From contig NZ_JBBOWX010000001.1 in assembly GCF_038007285.1 (NCBI RefSeq), positions 2,683,501-2,747,500 on the forward strand: a stretch of 64,000 nucleotides of DNA. The letters run 5' to 3'. Below are positions 7,942-17,209 of this stretch, in pieces (the stretch's first letter is position 1; every line of letters begins with the position of its first letter). The position numbers and the translations under genes were made by a program. The notes beneath the pieces are model-generated. The model did not search any database. It saw nothing but the letters and a program-made list of their open reading frames with translations, and was not told where the DNA came from. The DNA comes from Sporosarcina sp. FSL K6-3457. GTDB taxonomy: Bacteria > Bacillota > Bacilli > Bacillales_A > Planococcaceae.

Positions 7942-10107
7942 TTATTTAACATCCACATATCCAACTTGATATCCATTTTGATCTATATATAGCCTTCCGG
8001 ATGCTGCGCTGTATCTAACGGTTGTCGCACCTCCGCCACCTAGGCCGGTAACATTTGCTCCTGAAAAATCTACGCCACCGGTAAACTCAGTAAATGCACC
8101 TCTTGAGCTGATACCACTGTTAATTTGCAACCAACCGCCGGACGTCTGCATTATTTGGGTACCACCAAAATAGATACCAGTGTAATTACCTTGCCCCCGT
8201 AAATACAGCCCCGCTCCGATACTTGCTGAATCATAAATATCGATTTGGCCAGTTGTAATCCTCCCTAAATTCCCGCTGATATCGGACAGCACACTCACAG
8301 CCCCATACAGGTTTATCTTGGACGCAATAATTTCAACGTAATAAGGTGTCTGATTTATCATAGAAACTACCCGTTCGCCGGTAAAATCTGAAAGGCTGAC
8401 CTTGCTACTTATTTCACCGGCAACCGCATTCACAGTGAATTCTGCTGTGGACACCCTTGAACCAAGCGCATCCACTGTAGTTGCATCAGCTTTAATTGAT
8501 ACTTCGCCTGCGAGTTGTGTAATGCTTGAACTAGCTGTTGAGATTCTCCCATCTAATTCCGTAACCTTCGTATTCACTTCGGAACGAATAGAGTTAGCCG
8601 TCTGTGTAATACTGGAATTTGCATCGCTAATCTTTCCGTTTAGCTCAGTAACTTTTGTATTTACTTCCGAGCGGATAGAAGTTGCAGTCTGTGTGATGCT
8701 TGAATTAGTAGCAGTTATTTTCCCGTTCAGTTCTGTTACTTTTGAGTTAACCTCTGATCGAATTTGTGTCGCTGTCTGCGTGATACTTGATGACAGAGAT
8801 GATAAAGAACCATCAATCCTTTTTACTTCGCTAGTTACTTCTGACCGAATCTGAGTAGCTGTTTGACTAATTAATGACTTATTCTGAGCGATACCATCAG
8901 ATAACTTAACATTCATGGCACTGACTTCAGAACGAATTTCATCAGCGGTGAGCGAGATGCGTGAATACGCCTCAACAATATCACCATCAAGGCGCTCCAC
9001 TTCTAGCCGGATTTCACTACCGAGGTTTTTGATCGACGCCCTGGTCTTACGTACTGAATCTGTAACAGAACCTTGCGTCTGATAATCAATCTGCATTTGC
9101 GTCTTGGCGTTTGTTTCGATGTCGCACTTCAGACCATTAGCAAAATTGAAATTCTGTTTGGCTATGAAGCTTCTATAGGTCTCCCCTGCTTTATAGCTAA
9201 CATCGATCATGTCGCCTGGGGCCGTTAAGACGTTCCCTTGCCAAGTTGCTGTAAATGGTTTAAAACGGAAGCTCTTCACTCGATTGTAGATATTAGTGAG
9301 CAGGTTCCCTTTTTCGTTAAAGGTGAAGATGTTGTCTTTAATTTCGAGGATGCTTGTACCTTCGCCGATATCCTCTATAATTCCCTCATTGTTAATGACA
9401 ACGTAATCAATCGGGCCGTATTCATACTCGCTCAAATTCATTGCATAGTAATTGGACTTATCGATGGTGACGCCTGACTCTGACAGGGTGACTATTTCTA
9501 GTTGGTTATCCCTGTTCACCCTGGCGAAACCACACGCAAGCTCAGATACATACTCAAGCGCCATTCTAAGTGTGACACCGTCAAGGTCAGGCGCATTGCT
9601 GACCATATAATCGTCATTTACAAATGAGGTAGTCTTTAACGGCACCCCAGCCAATGTACAGATTTCTTGAAGTATCTGTTTCAAAGTTGTGGGGTAAGTC
9701 AAGCTAGTCACATAAGGCTGTTCAAACAGAATCATCTTGTCGAATCCGGATAATTGGATGGTGCTCTTTTCTTTTGACGCTTGATCGACTAAAAAATAAC
9801 CCATCGAAACATATTCGAAGGGTTGGTGGAACTTATCTAGCATCGCGCCTATTTCAACATGGACCTCTTTGCCTTCGAAGCTTTTGGCAGTTAGACTGTC
9901 ATCCATATTTAATAGAGTTAAGTCAATCGTGGCAGCAGTCGCGCTGCCGAACTTAAAATCTTCACCGGTAAGGATACTTTCCTCGATGTTACAAGATTGG
10001 ATTTCTGACCACCCGCTGTATTCTTTTCCGTCGATTGTAGCGCGGATACGGAGTTCTCGATTTTGTTGTGCTATCGCTTTTTTAAACAGATCGGACGCCT
10101 CGTACAT
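7942..10107 (-). CDS. Tail-associated lysin/minor structural spike protein
   Basis: 721 residues. The N-terminal ~330 residues match the gp27/Tal-like hub of prophage tail proteins (MYEASDLFKKAI, FDKMILFEQPY, tail endopeptidase family layout). The middle carries four near-identical units of about 29 residues with ITQTATxIRSEV, each predicting a coiled coil; the DNA repeats with about an 87-base period. The C-terminus (GLGGGGATTVRY) resembles a fibre tip. It probably forms the tail hub and central fibre. Next to the distal tail gene, as usual. Confidence 0.85.
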   Translation of the reverse strand: MYEASDLFKKAIAQQNRELRIRATIDGKEYSGWSEIQSCNIEESILTGEDFKFGSATAATIDLTLLNMDDSLTAKSFEGKEVHVEIGAMLDKFHQPFEYVSMGYFLVDQASKEKSTIQLSGFDKMILFEQPYVTSLTYPTTLKQILQEICTLAGVPLKTTSFVNDDYMVSNAPDLDGVTLRMALEYVSELACGFARVNRDNQLEIVTLSESGVTIDKSNYYAMNLSEYEYGPIDYVVINNEGIIEDIGEGTSILEIKDNIFTFNEKGNLLTNIYNRVKSFRFKPFTATWQGNVLTAPGDMIDVSYKAGETYRSFIAKQNFNFANGLKCDIETNAKTQMQIDYQTQGSVTDSVRKTRASIKNLGSEIRLEVERLDGDIVEAYSRISLTADEIRSEVSAMNVKLSDGIAQNKSLISQTATQIRSEVTSEVKRIDGSLSSLSSSITQTATQIRSEVNSKVTELNGKITATNSSITQTATSIRSEVNTKVTELNGKISDANSSITQTANSIRSEVNTKVTELDGRISTASSSITQLAGEVSIKADATTVDALGSRVSTAEFTVNAVAGEISSKVSLSDFTGERVVSMINQTPYYVEIIASKINLYGAVSVLSDISGNLGRITTGQIDIYDSASIGAGLYLRGQGNYTGIYFGGTQIMQTSGGWLQINSGISSRGAFTEFTGGVDFSGANVTGLGGGGATTVRYSAASGRLYIDQNGYQVGYVDVK

Positions 10108-10116
10108 TTATTTCAC

Positions 10117-10461
10117 CTACTTTTCAATGAAGTTGAACGAAATATCTTTCCACACTGGAGTTCCGTCAACAAACGAATACATTGGGGTTGTTCTGTCACC
10201 TACGTAAAATGTCTTAGTCTCAAATTGCCCTGTCAATGGATCCGGATACTTCACAAAGAAATAGACGTTATTAATAACTTGCAAAACCGTAGACAATTCA
10301 TGAGGCGATAAGTGATTCCATTTCAACTCAATTTTTCGTTTAGTAGCAATCCGATCAATCAACATATCTCCCTGGGCGTTTCGTTCGGCATTACTTAAAT
10401 CCATAATTCCAACTTGAAAACCGGAAGGGGTTGGAATCGGGATATTGTTAATTTCCAACAT
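10117..10461 (-). CDS. Distal tail protein-like (DUF6711-type)
   Basis: 114 residues. The N-terminal INNIPIPTPSGFQVGIMDL and the central RKIELKWNHLSPHE motifs fit the short tail proteins annotated as DUF6711, which sit between tape measure and spike where Dit is expected. Likely part of the tail tip ring connecting tube and hub. Confidence 0.75.
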   Translation of the reverse strand: MLEINNIPIPTPSGFQVGIMDLSNAERNAQGDMLIDRIATKRKIELKWNHLSPHELSTVLQVINNVYFFVKYPDPLTGQFETKTFYVGDRTTPMYSFVDGTPVWKDISFNFIEK

Positions 10462-10473
10462 ACAAACCCCACC

Positions 10474-13400
10474 TTAAATATCTAGTAATAGTTTCCCGGA
10501 TACTCGTTGTGCTCTATTTATCCCTTTAGCAGATGCGCGCCCCAATTCAATTCCATCTAGCGTTATGACAATATCGCCACTAACGTCTCCTGATTGTTGA
10601 CCGACATTGGACATCTGCAAAGCTGCCATTACAGCAGTGCCCAGAGCACTCGCTAACTTGTCTACGAAGGGTGTGTTTTCAAGAGGTACAACCATTTCTT
10701 TCCCTGCTTCTCCAGCAATGAAATTACCAAAGTTTGTAGCGCCGTCTACGATGCCGCCACGGGCTAGTTTAGGAATTTTCGGCACGGGAATCGGGTTAAT
10801 ATTGATATCAACGCCTGGAACAGCATTAATCAACTTAACCGCACCTTCAATGACCCTGTTAATATTGTTCATGACCAGCCCTATTGCCAAATTCAAGACG
10901 TCAATCGTTACATTCAGGACGCCCTTAAAAATTCCGGAAATCATGGTGACAATCCCCTCAAACACAGAAACAAGACCTTTCCAGACCCTGCTCCAATCAT
11001 TGGTAAAAATCCCGGCTAAAAAGTCGATTAGACCGCCAAAAACTTGCAGTAGACCTTTTATGATTTCTACAATTCTACCTACGTTACTACCGACTAATCC
11101 TGCAACAAATTCGAAAACTGTTTTAAATATCGGACTAAGTTTGTCTACTAAATAACTCACGATTGGAAGGATAAACTTGTTCAGAATGTCTAGCGCTGCA
11201 TTCACCAATTTCATGACAAATTCGCCTGTTTCTTTAACAAGGCCCTTCAGATGCTTGTCCCATAGATCGGATAGCATCTTTAAAAACGGTTCAATAATTG
11301 GCTTAAGAATCTTATCCCAGAGTTGCTGGAATAAATCTTTAATATTCTTAAGCAGTTCAGACAAGTTCTTTAATAAATCCTTCCCGTGTTTGTCCCACAA
11401 ATTCATGACGATTTTCAACGTATCTGTTACGATTTTCTTGATTAAATCAAAAACGGGTTCAATTACAGTTTTGTATATATCATTCATTAGATTCGCTAGC
11501 CACTCGAATGCGCTCGCTGTTTCCTCAAACGCAAACACCAGAATGTCCGTGAATATTGGCACCAAAGTATCGATTATCGCACCTGAAATCGGAATAACGA
11601 ACTCGTTCAAAATATAATCTACGAACGGTTTGATAGTTCCATCTAGAAGCGTCTGTAGCGCCCCGCCAATTCGTGGCACGAAATCCATAAAGGCGTTCGT
11701 GATTTGCTCCAGTGCCGGCAATATTACTGTGGCTGTTAGATTGTTTAATGTTTCTGTCGCATTTGCGAATGTTTTTGCGAATAACTCCAGCGCAAATACC
11801 AGTACATCGGCGAATATTGGAACAAAAACACGGGTAAGCATGGCTGATACAGGGATGATGAACTCGTTTATTAAGAACTCTACTAACGGCTTAATCGTGC
11901 CATCTAGTAGGCTTTGAAGAGATTCTGCAACAGAAACACTCATGTCCATCCAAGCTAGCTTGATTTCTTCTAGCGCGGGAAGCCAAATATCATTCCATAG
12001 CGCAACTGTCATCCCTACAACATTCTGCATTGCTTCCGATAGTGTCGCCATACTCCATACAGCTACATCAGCAAAAACAGGCGCAAAATCCTTTACAAAG
12101 CCTGTAACGACGGATGGGATGAAGTCAAATAAAATATACCCTGCCGCGGGTTTTAAAAATTGGTCAAGAAGCATCAGGAGGGAACTACCAATCTCTGCGA
12201 ATGACTGTTTGATAGGTGCAACCGCATCACGCAATGGTTGGATTGCAGGACCGATACCGCTGAAAGCCTCGACAAAAAGTGAACCGAAGTCTTTCGCTCC
12301 GCCCCACATGTCTTTAAATATCTCTTTCACTTTGTCTGCCATCTCTTGGATGTGCTTTGGAATTAAATCGGTATCCAATTCGTCCATGTCGAATTCCGGC
12401 AAATCAATACCACCGTCAATTCTGCCTGCACCCTCCTTGCCCCCGGAACCTCCGCCCCCATTTGCTGCTGAATCGGCTAGTGAGTTAATTTCATCAAAGC
12501 CTGCCACGGATCGCCTTGCTTCAGCTGCCGCTTTCTTGACCTTCTTACCTGCTTTTTCAGCGGAATCACCATAAGAATCCTGAGCCGCCGCACCACCTCC
12601 GACAGCTGTATTAGCTTTTTTCTGGGATGATGACACACCAAACATTGCTTGCATGAAAAACTTGATATAAGCCGTTACTTTTGATAACCAATTTGCTAGT
12701 TTTTGCAATACAGGCAGAACAAAATTAGCAATCGGCATGAAGGCCTCTCCGATATTAACCTGGATATCTCCAAGTGTTTTATTCAAAAAAGCTAGCCTAC
12801 CAGCGAAAGTATCAGCATACTTGGCCGCATCCCCTACTTGGAAACGGGTTTCATTCATAATCCCGTTAACTTCCGCCGTGATTTTCTCGGCATCCGTCAG
12901 GTTCTTAGTCGTTTTTCCGATGGACTTCGCATAGTCTTCCCACATCTTTGCAACGTTTTTTGTAACACCAGCATTATCAACTAGAATAGAGTTTTCATTT
13001 TTCAAACCCTCGGTTGCCGTTTCAACAGCATCCCCAAGCGTCAGTCCTGACTGGCGTCCAAACGCTGCCGAATCTTTTAATCTTTCCATTGTCTGCTGAA
13101 TTTGCTCATCGTTATAGCCGCGAGCTGCCAAGTTTTTGTATGCATTAATGGCATTAGTCAGCGGTATGAGACCATCATCTATATATTCATTGATGTAGCC
13201 TTTAGCCTTGCCGAACGAACGCCCTTGACCTTCGACGATGGACTGCAACCCGAGGAACGCACCTTCAAGGTCACTGGCCGCCGCGATGGCGTCTTTGACA
13301 TATTTACCGATGCCTAACGTTGCCAACGCCACAGCGACGCCTTTGAATGCTTTTTTCATAATATCTGTAGAGTTTCTGACAACTCTATCCATCCCACGTA

Positions 13401-13485
13401 ACTCGTTATTCACACGGGCAAGTTCACGTCTTAAACCTGATGTTTCAGTCGTTATTAAAATTTGCAGTTCTTCCAGCGTCATCGC
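10474..13485 (-). CDS. Tape measure protein
   Basis: About 1,003 residues; GTG at 13,485 chosen because GAGGTG lies six bases upstream. The N-terminal TMP core (YVKDAIAAASDLEGAFLGLQ, LGIGKYV) is followed by a glycine-rich linker (~345-365) and by long hydrophobic helical repeats in which LLDGTIKP and PIFADVLVFA recur. It sets tail length; at about 0.15 nm per residue this suggests a tail near 150 nm (family rule, not measured). Overlaps the chaperone frame by 41 bases. Confidence 0.95.
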   Translation of the reverse strand, partial: AMTLEELQILITTETSGLRRELARVNNELRGMDRVVRNSTDIMKKAFKGVAVALATLGIGKYVKDAIAAASDLEGAFLGLQSIVEGQGRSFGKAKGYINEYIDDGLIPLTNAINAYKNLAARGYNDEQIQQTMERLKDSAAFGRQSGLTLGDAVETATEGLKNENSILVDNAGVTKNVAKMWEDYAKSIGKTTKNLTDAEKITAEVNGIMNETRFQVGDAAKYADTFAGRLAFLNKTLGDIQVNIGEAFMPIANFVLPVLQKLANWLSKVTAYIKFFMQAMFGVSSSQKKANTAVGGGAAAQDSYGDSAEKAGKKVKKAAAEARRSVAGFDEINSLADSAANGGGGSGGKEGAGRIDGGIDLPEFDMDELDTDLIPKHIQEMADKVKEIFKDMWGGAKDFGSLFVEAFSGIGPAIQPLRDAVAPIKQSFAEIGSSLLMLLDQFLKPAAGYILFDFIPSVVTGFVKDFAPVFADVAVWSMATLSEAMQNVVGMTVALWNDIWLPALEEIKLAWMDMSVSVAESLQSLLDGTIKPLVEFLINEFIIPVSAMLTRVFVPIFADVLVFALELFAKTFANATETLNNLTATVILPALEQITNAFMDFVPRIGGALQTLLDGTIKPFVDYILNEFVIPISGAIIDTLVPIFTDILVFAFEETASAFEWLANLMNDIYKTVIEPVFDLIKKIVTDTLKIVMNLWDKHGKDLLKNLSELLKNIKDLFQQLWDKILKPIIEPFLKMLSDLWDKHLKGLVKETGEFVMKLVNAALDILNKFILPIVSYLVDKLSPIFKTVFEFVAGLVGSNVGRIVEIIKGLLQVFGGLIDFLAGIFTNDWSRVWKGLVSVFEGIVTMISGIFKGVLNVTIDVLNLAIGLVMNNINRVIEGAVKLINAVPGVDININPIPVPKIPKLARGGIVDGATNFGNFIAGEAGKEMVVPLENTPFVDKLASALGTAVMAALQMSNVGQQSGDVSGDIVITLDGIELGRASAKGINRAQRVSGKLLLDI

Positions 13486-13927
13486 CACGGCGTTCACCTC
13501 GTTTCCGCTTTTCGGCTTCGTTTGCCGCGTAGGCTTCTATACGAGCCTTCATGATTTGCCAGTGCTGTTGCTGCATCTTCTCCTTGGCCGCTTTTTGTTC
13601 TAAGTCTGGGAAAAAGCCTGGATAGGCTTCGTGAACTTCTAAACCTTCCCGTTTGCTTTGGAACATCTGACTTACAAGAAACGCTATTTGGTTACCTTGG
13701 TGAAAAGCTATAACGGACTGAGTGCGCATTTCAGATTCTCGTTTTTTGTTGTATGCCGCTATGCCTGCTAAAATTTCTGCGTAGGTCATATCCCAATAAA
13801 AAACTGCATCCACGCCGCATTCGCACGCGATTGGATACAGTTTTTCGTAGAGTTCTGTTAAGTTTTTGATTGGTTCACTTTCATGTGCATCATTTTGTGA
13901 TGCGCTTACGCCTTGCTCGGGAAAAAA
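13445..13927 (-). CDS. Tail assembly chaperone, frameshifted second part (gpT-like)
   Basis: This frame has no good start of its own. It opens in the -1 frame from the slippery site at 13,927-13,921 and reads through ESEPIKNLTELYEKLYPIAC to WDMTYAEILAGIAAYN, the motif of the second chaperone part in Gram-positive siphophages. The product would be a ~255-residue fusion with the upstream gene, made as a minor species and needed to load the tape measure. The last ~30 residues are highly basic. Confidence 0.8.
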   Translation of the reverse strand, partial: FFPEQGVSASQNDAHESEPIKNLTELYEKLYPIACECGVDAVFYWDMTYAEILAGIAAYNKKRESEMRTQSVIAFHQGNQIAFLVSQMFQSKREGLEVHEAYPGFFPDLEQKAAKEKMQQQHWQIMKARIEAYAANEAEKRKRGERRGDDAGRTANFNND

Positions 13928-14229
13928 CCCGACACTTTAAAGACCTCGATTAAAGCAGGCAGGAGATCCGTATAAGCATTGCCATCGTCAATGTACAAAT
14001 CATATAAATTGGCAATATCATCGAATTTGAAACCGTGATGGAATTTCTGTACAGCTGCATGAAGAATAAGTAACACGCTACTGATAGATGGTAGATTTCC
14101 GCTTTCAATTGCTGTTAGGATATCCAGAGGATTCCGACCACCCAATTTCTTTTCTAAGTCCACGGTTGCCGCAGCGGTAATGCGTAGTTTGAATTCTTCT
14201 CCACCAAAATTTAGTGTTGTGTATTTCAT
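13906..14229 (-). CDS. Tail assembly chaperone, first part (gpG-like)
   Basis: 107 residues from the ATG after GAGGAGG. LNFGGEEFKLRITAAATVDLEKKLGG and a helical C-terminus fit the small chaperone encoded between tail tube and tape measure. Most ribosomes stop at TAA 13,906; a fraction should slip at T TTT TTC, 13 bases before that stop, to make the longer fusion. Confidence 0.85.
   Translation of the reverse strand: MKYTTLNFGGEEFKLRITAAATVDLEKKLGGRNPLDILTAIESGNLPSISSVLLILHAAVQKFHHGFKFDDIANLYDLYIDDGNAYTDLLPALIEVFKVSGFFPSKA
13921..13927 (-). promoter_or_regulatory. -1 ribosomal frameshift slippery site
   Basis: In the gpG-like frame the minus strand reads GGT TTT TTC CCG. T TTT TTC is a classical X XXY YYZ heptamer; slipping back one base gives TTT TTT CCC GAG and opens the downstream chaperone frame. 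Confidence 0.8.
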
Positions 14230-14253
14230 AATTATTTTCCTCCTCATAATAAA

Positions 14254-14283
14254 AAGCACCTCAAGAGAGATACTTTTTTTGCT
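14254..14283 (-). terminator. Hairpin after the tail tube gene
   Basis: Minus strand AAGTATCTC/GAGGTGCTT with two G-U pairs, then TTTTTATT. Probably a partial terminator that lowers expression beyond the abundant tail tube gene. Confidence 0.6.
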
Positions 14284-14307
14284 TGTTTATTAGATTTATG
14301 TGATCGA

Positions 14308-14727
14308 TTAAGGCGTAGGGTGAACCACATCAATGTCACTTTGTAAGGACATGCCAGCCGTGAATGTCATTGCCGCATTAACTGCCGCCGCATCCATCTT
14401 CACATTAACGAAGGCCGAGAACTCGTGCCCTGTACCATCTGGGTATTCCACTTTAAACTCAACCACTTCCCCGGCATCCTGCAACCCTTGCAAAATACGG
14501 TAGTTACTGTCCGCCGTTTCGTTATCATACAGAAACTTAAATGTAAGGTCACCCAAATCTTTAATTCCTGGAATATATTGTTTAACTGAACTTGCTAGCG
14601 TGGTTACTTCTACCTTCTCTGGATCTCCACCCATTTCAGGTACTTCCATAAGGTGTTCAAGCTCCGTGTATGTTGAACCGCTAGCTTTATAGCTTAGCGT
14701 TGTGTCTTTTGATAATAGTCCTGCCAT
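14308..14727 (-). CDS. Major tail (tube) protein
   Basis: 139 residues, beta-rich. LLSKDTTLSYKASG at the start and VTTLASSVKQYIPGIKDLGDL fit the siphophage tail tube family. Position between tail completion genes and the chaperone pair is diagnostic. A hairpin with T-run follows, as after the capsid gene, consistent with abundant transcripts. Confidence 0.9.
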   Translation of the reverse strand: MAGLLSKDTTLSYKASGSTYTELEHLMEVPEMGGDPEKVEVTTLASSVKQYIPGIKDLGDLTFKFLYDNETADSNYRILQGLQDAGEVVEFKVEYPDGTGHEFSAFVNVKMDAAAVNAAMTFTAGMSLQSDIDVVHPTP

Positions 14728-14743
14728 TTATGGTCACTCTCCT

Positions 14744-15097
14744 TTATTGATGTACTAGTTTCGTTCGTTTGTCAACAATCCCGCGATAGCGCATAGTCTT
14801 CCGCTTCATACCGCTAGGATCGTTTAAGTCCGATGCAAACTGACGTGAAAACCCGATGCCACTCATTTTCTCGTCAACCGCCGATGCAATAGCGCCTGTA
14901 GATTTGGTATGCCAAACGTCAATCAAGATGATGATCTCCGTCTGTAACTCTACTCGCATTTTGCGATAGTTCGAGTTGTCAGCCTCTTTGAATGTGATAT
15001 GCGGTGTTTGCCCCGGACCAGCTGGGAATTGATCGGATACTGAAACCCCTGAAATCGACGTCAGTAACGAAAAGATTTCCGGTTTAGCATCATACAT
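14744..15097 (-). CDS. Tail completion/terminator protein
   Basis: 117 residues. DQFPAGPGQTPHITFKEADN and ELQTEIIILIDVWH resemble DUF3168-like or gp17-type tail terminators, and it is the last gene before the tail tube. It should cap the tail and join it to the head-tail connector. Overlaps the next upstream gene by one base. Confidence 0.75.
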   Translation of the reverse strand: MYDAKPEIFSLLTSISGVSVSDQFPAGPGQTPHITFKEADNSNYRKMRVELQTEIIILIDVWHTKSTGAIASAVDEKMSGIGFSRQFASDLNDPSGMKRKTMRYRGIVDKRTKLVHQ

Positions 15098-15537
15098 TAT
15101 GAACCACCCATTTTCTGAATATCCTTTTTCAGCTGTTCTTTCACTATGCCCACCGCTCTGTCTTTGTGATTCTTAAGCGCTGGATAAAGGAAAGGCTGAG
15201 CTTCCATCCCTGCCCAGTCTTGACGATAGTTTAGATTCTCGGGTGATTTAGGAGGAGAAGGTGAACCCTCGCCTCGTTGACCTGTCCCGAACTCCACATA
15301 AGGGCCGTAATACAGGTTAGTGGAAACCTTACCGGTGATAACCCCGTTTTTCTCTTCGGTTTTCTCCTCAATACTGTTTCGCAATAAGCCGCTATCTCCA
15401 ACTGGTGCAAGCAGTTTCGCTTCACCCTGGACCATCTTATTCGCTTTCCTTATCCCGACTTTTAATGACTTGTGGCTATTACCGCCGAGATTATCCAGCT
15501 TCTTCATAAGACTGTCTAACCCTTTGATTTGGCTCAC
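15097..15537 (-). CDS. HK97 gp10-like head-tail joining protein
   Basis: 146 residues. Basic N-terminus, then APVGDSGLLRNSIE and LYYGPYVEFGTG, the hallmark of the HK97-gp10 family (tail completion/neck). A proline-rich insertion (SPSPPKSPENL) follows the YVEFGTG motif, and AQPFLYPAL is the usual C-terminal motif. Confidence 0.88.
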   Translation of the reverse strand: MSQIKGLDSLMKKLDNLGGNSHKSLKVGIRKANKMVQGEAKLLAPVGDSGLLRNSIEEKTEEKNGVITGKVSTNLYYGPYVEFGTGQRGEGSPSPPKSPENLNYRQDWAGMEAQPFLYPALKNHKDRAVGIVKEQLKKDIQKMGGS

Positions 15538-15866
15538 GTTCTCACCTTCTCTAGGTCAACGACGTAATGGGTATTCCATCGTCTGACGGCGACTACCTTG
15601 TAATCCGGTGGAGCATCAGAGGTAACGTGAATACACACTCTATCAGTCTCCAGGATGTCTGTGCCTGTTTCCATATAAGCTGTTAGCATGTACGCCAGCC
15701 GTTCACCGTATAGCTCTAGCATTAACTTGCCGCCTGCCGGTTGAACGTTAGCCCGGATTGTGTGTCCTACTGAATCCGTGTCTTCAGAAGTAGAGCCGTC
15801 TGGTTCCGTAACGACTACACGCCGATAAACTGTATAAGGCTTTAAATCACGCTGTAGGAGACGCAT
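15534..15866 (-). CDS. Head-tail stopper-like protein
   Basis: 110 residues, mostly beta strands (YTVYRRVVVTEPDGS, DYKVVAVRRWNTHYVVDLEKV). The layout and position match the head closure (gp16-type) proteins that plug the connector. Overlaps neighbours at both ends (ATGA at 15,534). Confidence 0.75.
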   Translation of the reverse strand: MRLLQRDLKPYTVYRRVVVTEPDGSTSEDTDSVGHTIRANVQPAGGKLMLELYGERLAYMLTAYMETGTDILETDRVCIHVTSDAPPDYKVVAVRRWNTHYVVDLEKVRT

Positions 15867-16164
15867 AGCGCACCAACTTTGCTAACCGTTTTTGGTTGAT
15901 CGCATTCTGAATGGATTGAGGTAAATCCTCGAAGGAACGGCTGATACCACCCTCTGAATGAGAGGTCTGCCCTTCAATACCTTGCTTGTTGTATTGGATG
16001 ACGGCTATTTGTCGCTGAATTGATTCTAGCGACCGTGGAAGCTTGGTGCGATTCGTCCACGTCAGAATGTCTGCTTCTATGTCATCTAGGGACAGCTGGA
16101 GCAGACCATCTTGTTCGCTATCTTTAATTCCGAGTTGCAATTTCAACTTTACAAGTGGAGTCAT
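15847..16164 (-). CDS. Head-tail connector (gp15/gp6-type adaptor)
   Basis: 105 residues, helical. LKLQLGIKDSEQDGLLQLSLDD and a C-terminal basic helix (NQKRLAKLVRYA) fit the phage_connect_1-type adaptors that bind the portal ring. First gene after the capsid protein, as expected. Confidence 0.8.
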   Translation of the reverse strand: MTPLVKLKLQLGIKDSEQDGLLQLSLDDIEADILTWTNRTKLPRSLESIQRQIAVIQYNKQGIEGQTSHSEGGISRSFEDLPQSIQNAINQKRLAKLVRYASPTA

Positions 16165-16182
16165 GAGATTGCTCCTTCCCCA

Positions 16183-16212
16183 AAATAAAAACAGGAGGAA
16201 TTAACCTCCTGC
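16183..16212 (-). terminator. Hairpin at the end of the capsid gene
   Basis: CAGGAGG, six-base loop, CCTCCTG, then TTTTTATTTT on the minus strand. It overlaps the capsid stop codon. Confidence 0.65.
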
Positions 16213-17193
16213 TGTTTGCTCAATCGTATTGAATTTAAATTTAACAATGCGTACAGCTTTCGGCTCATAAACTCGTTTCCACCGAGCTCCTGCTTTCAAT
16301 TCTGCATTTGTCGGGAATTGGTTCGCAACACCGCCCTCTTGCCATGCAACCCCACGAGGATGCAGCACGAATACTTTACGATTGATAAGCGTTTCTTCGC
16401 CCGAAAAAGCAAGCGCATTGCGTGCGACTTCCGTCTCAACAATATTGGGATGTGTACCATTGCCTAATGCGATAGCTCCCTGCCCGAAGATATATACCTC
16501 TGAAACTCCTGTTGCTGTCACAAATGGCATAGAATCGTCCACAATCACACGTTTGCCAAGGAAGTAGCCGATAGGTTTACCTTGCTCCGACTGTGGAACA
16601 TACTCAATCAAGTCTTGCTTAACAAGTTCGGACTCGACCGCCGAATGCATCATGACACCTGTTAATAGATTTTTTGCATCGCCCATCAGTTGAGTTGCGT
16701 CCACAAATGTACGTGCATTAATCGTGCCTGCGTCTCCAACTTTAGCGGTAACGTCATGAATTTTATCCGCCATCGTCGTTCCTTTGAAGACACCTTCGAG
16801 GGTAGAAAGTAAGTTTGCTTGCATGTCTCTAGCCCAATAAGCCCCTACACGACCAGCAATCGCACCTGCTGGGTCGGCACCACTCAGTAGCGCTGATAGT
16901 CCGTTAACTCCCCATGCTTGCGTACGTGCTTGTTTACGTGCCATATCTTGATCGCTCGTAATTTTGTTAACAGTCATATCGCCAGAGTCTTTCATGACTT
17001 GAGACTCAATATCTTCTAGGTCATTCCAGAACGGCATGTTAATGAGCGTATTCGCACCTCCTGCTAATGCGTCGAATTCGGGATCATTGACGATAATTCC
17101 ACTTTGAACTAACTCTGATTTTTTCATTGTTTCCTGAATCGTATAAGGCGTGAAAATTTCCGGTTGAATTACATCAGCAATACGTGTTGTCAT
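16201..17193 (-). CDS. Major capsid protein
   Basis: 330 residues. ADVIQPEIFTPYTIQETMKK at the start, then ALAGGANTLINMPFW and GYFLGKRVIVDDSMP are typical of the coat proteins encoded after a GP20-type scaffold in Bacillus and Listeria siphophages. No N-terminal delta domain, which fits the separate scaffold gene upstream. Followed by a hairpin that may be a partial terminator. Confidence 0.9.
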   Translation of the reverse strand: MTTRIADVIQPEIFTPYTIQETMKKSELVQSGIIVNDPEFDALAGGANTLINMPFWNDLEDIESQVMKDSGDMTVNKITSDQDMARKQARTQAWGVNGLSALLSGADPAGAIAGRVGAYWARDMQANLLSTLEGVFKGTTMADKIHDVTAKVGDAGTINARTFVDATQLMGDAKNLLTGVMMHSAVESELVKQDLIEYVPQSEQGKPIGYFLGKRVIVDDSMPFVTATGVSEVYIFGQGAIALGNGTHPNIVETEVARNALAFSGEETLINRKVFVLHPRGVAWQEGGVANQFPTNAELKAGARWKRVYEPKAVRIVKFKFNTIEQTAGG

Positions 17194-17209
17194 TTATAAA
17201 TCGTCTCCT

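Noticed and set aside
8402..8854. 150-codon plus-strand frame with internal repeats
   Set aside because: It mirrors the coiled-coil repeats of the tail spike gene on the opposite strand.
10607..12574. Several long plus-strand frames opposite the tape measure gene
   Set aside because: Antisense shadows of a helical gene; the minus-strand frame has family motifs and a start signal.
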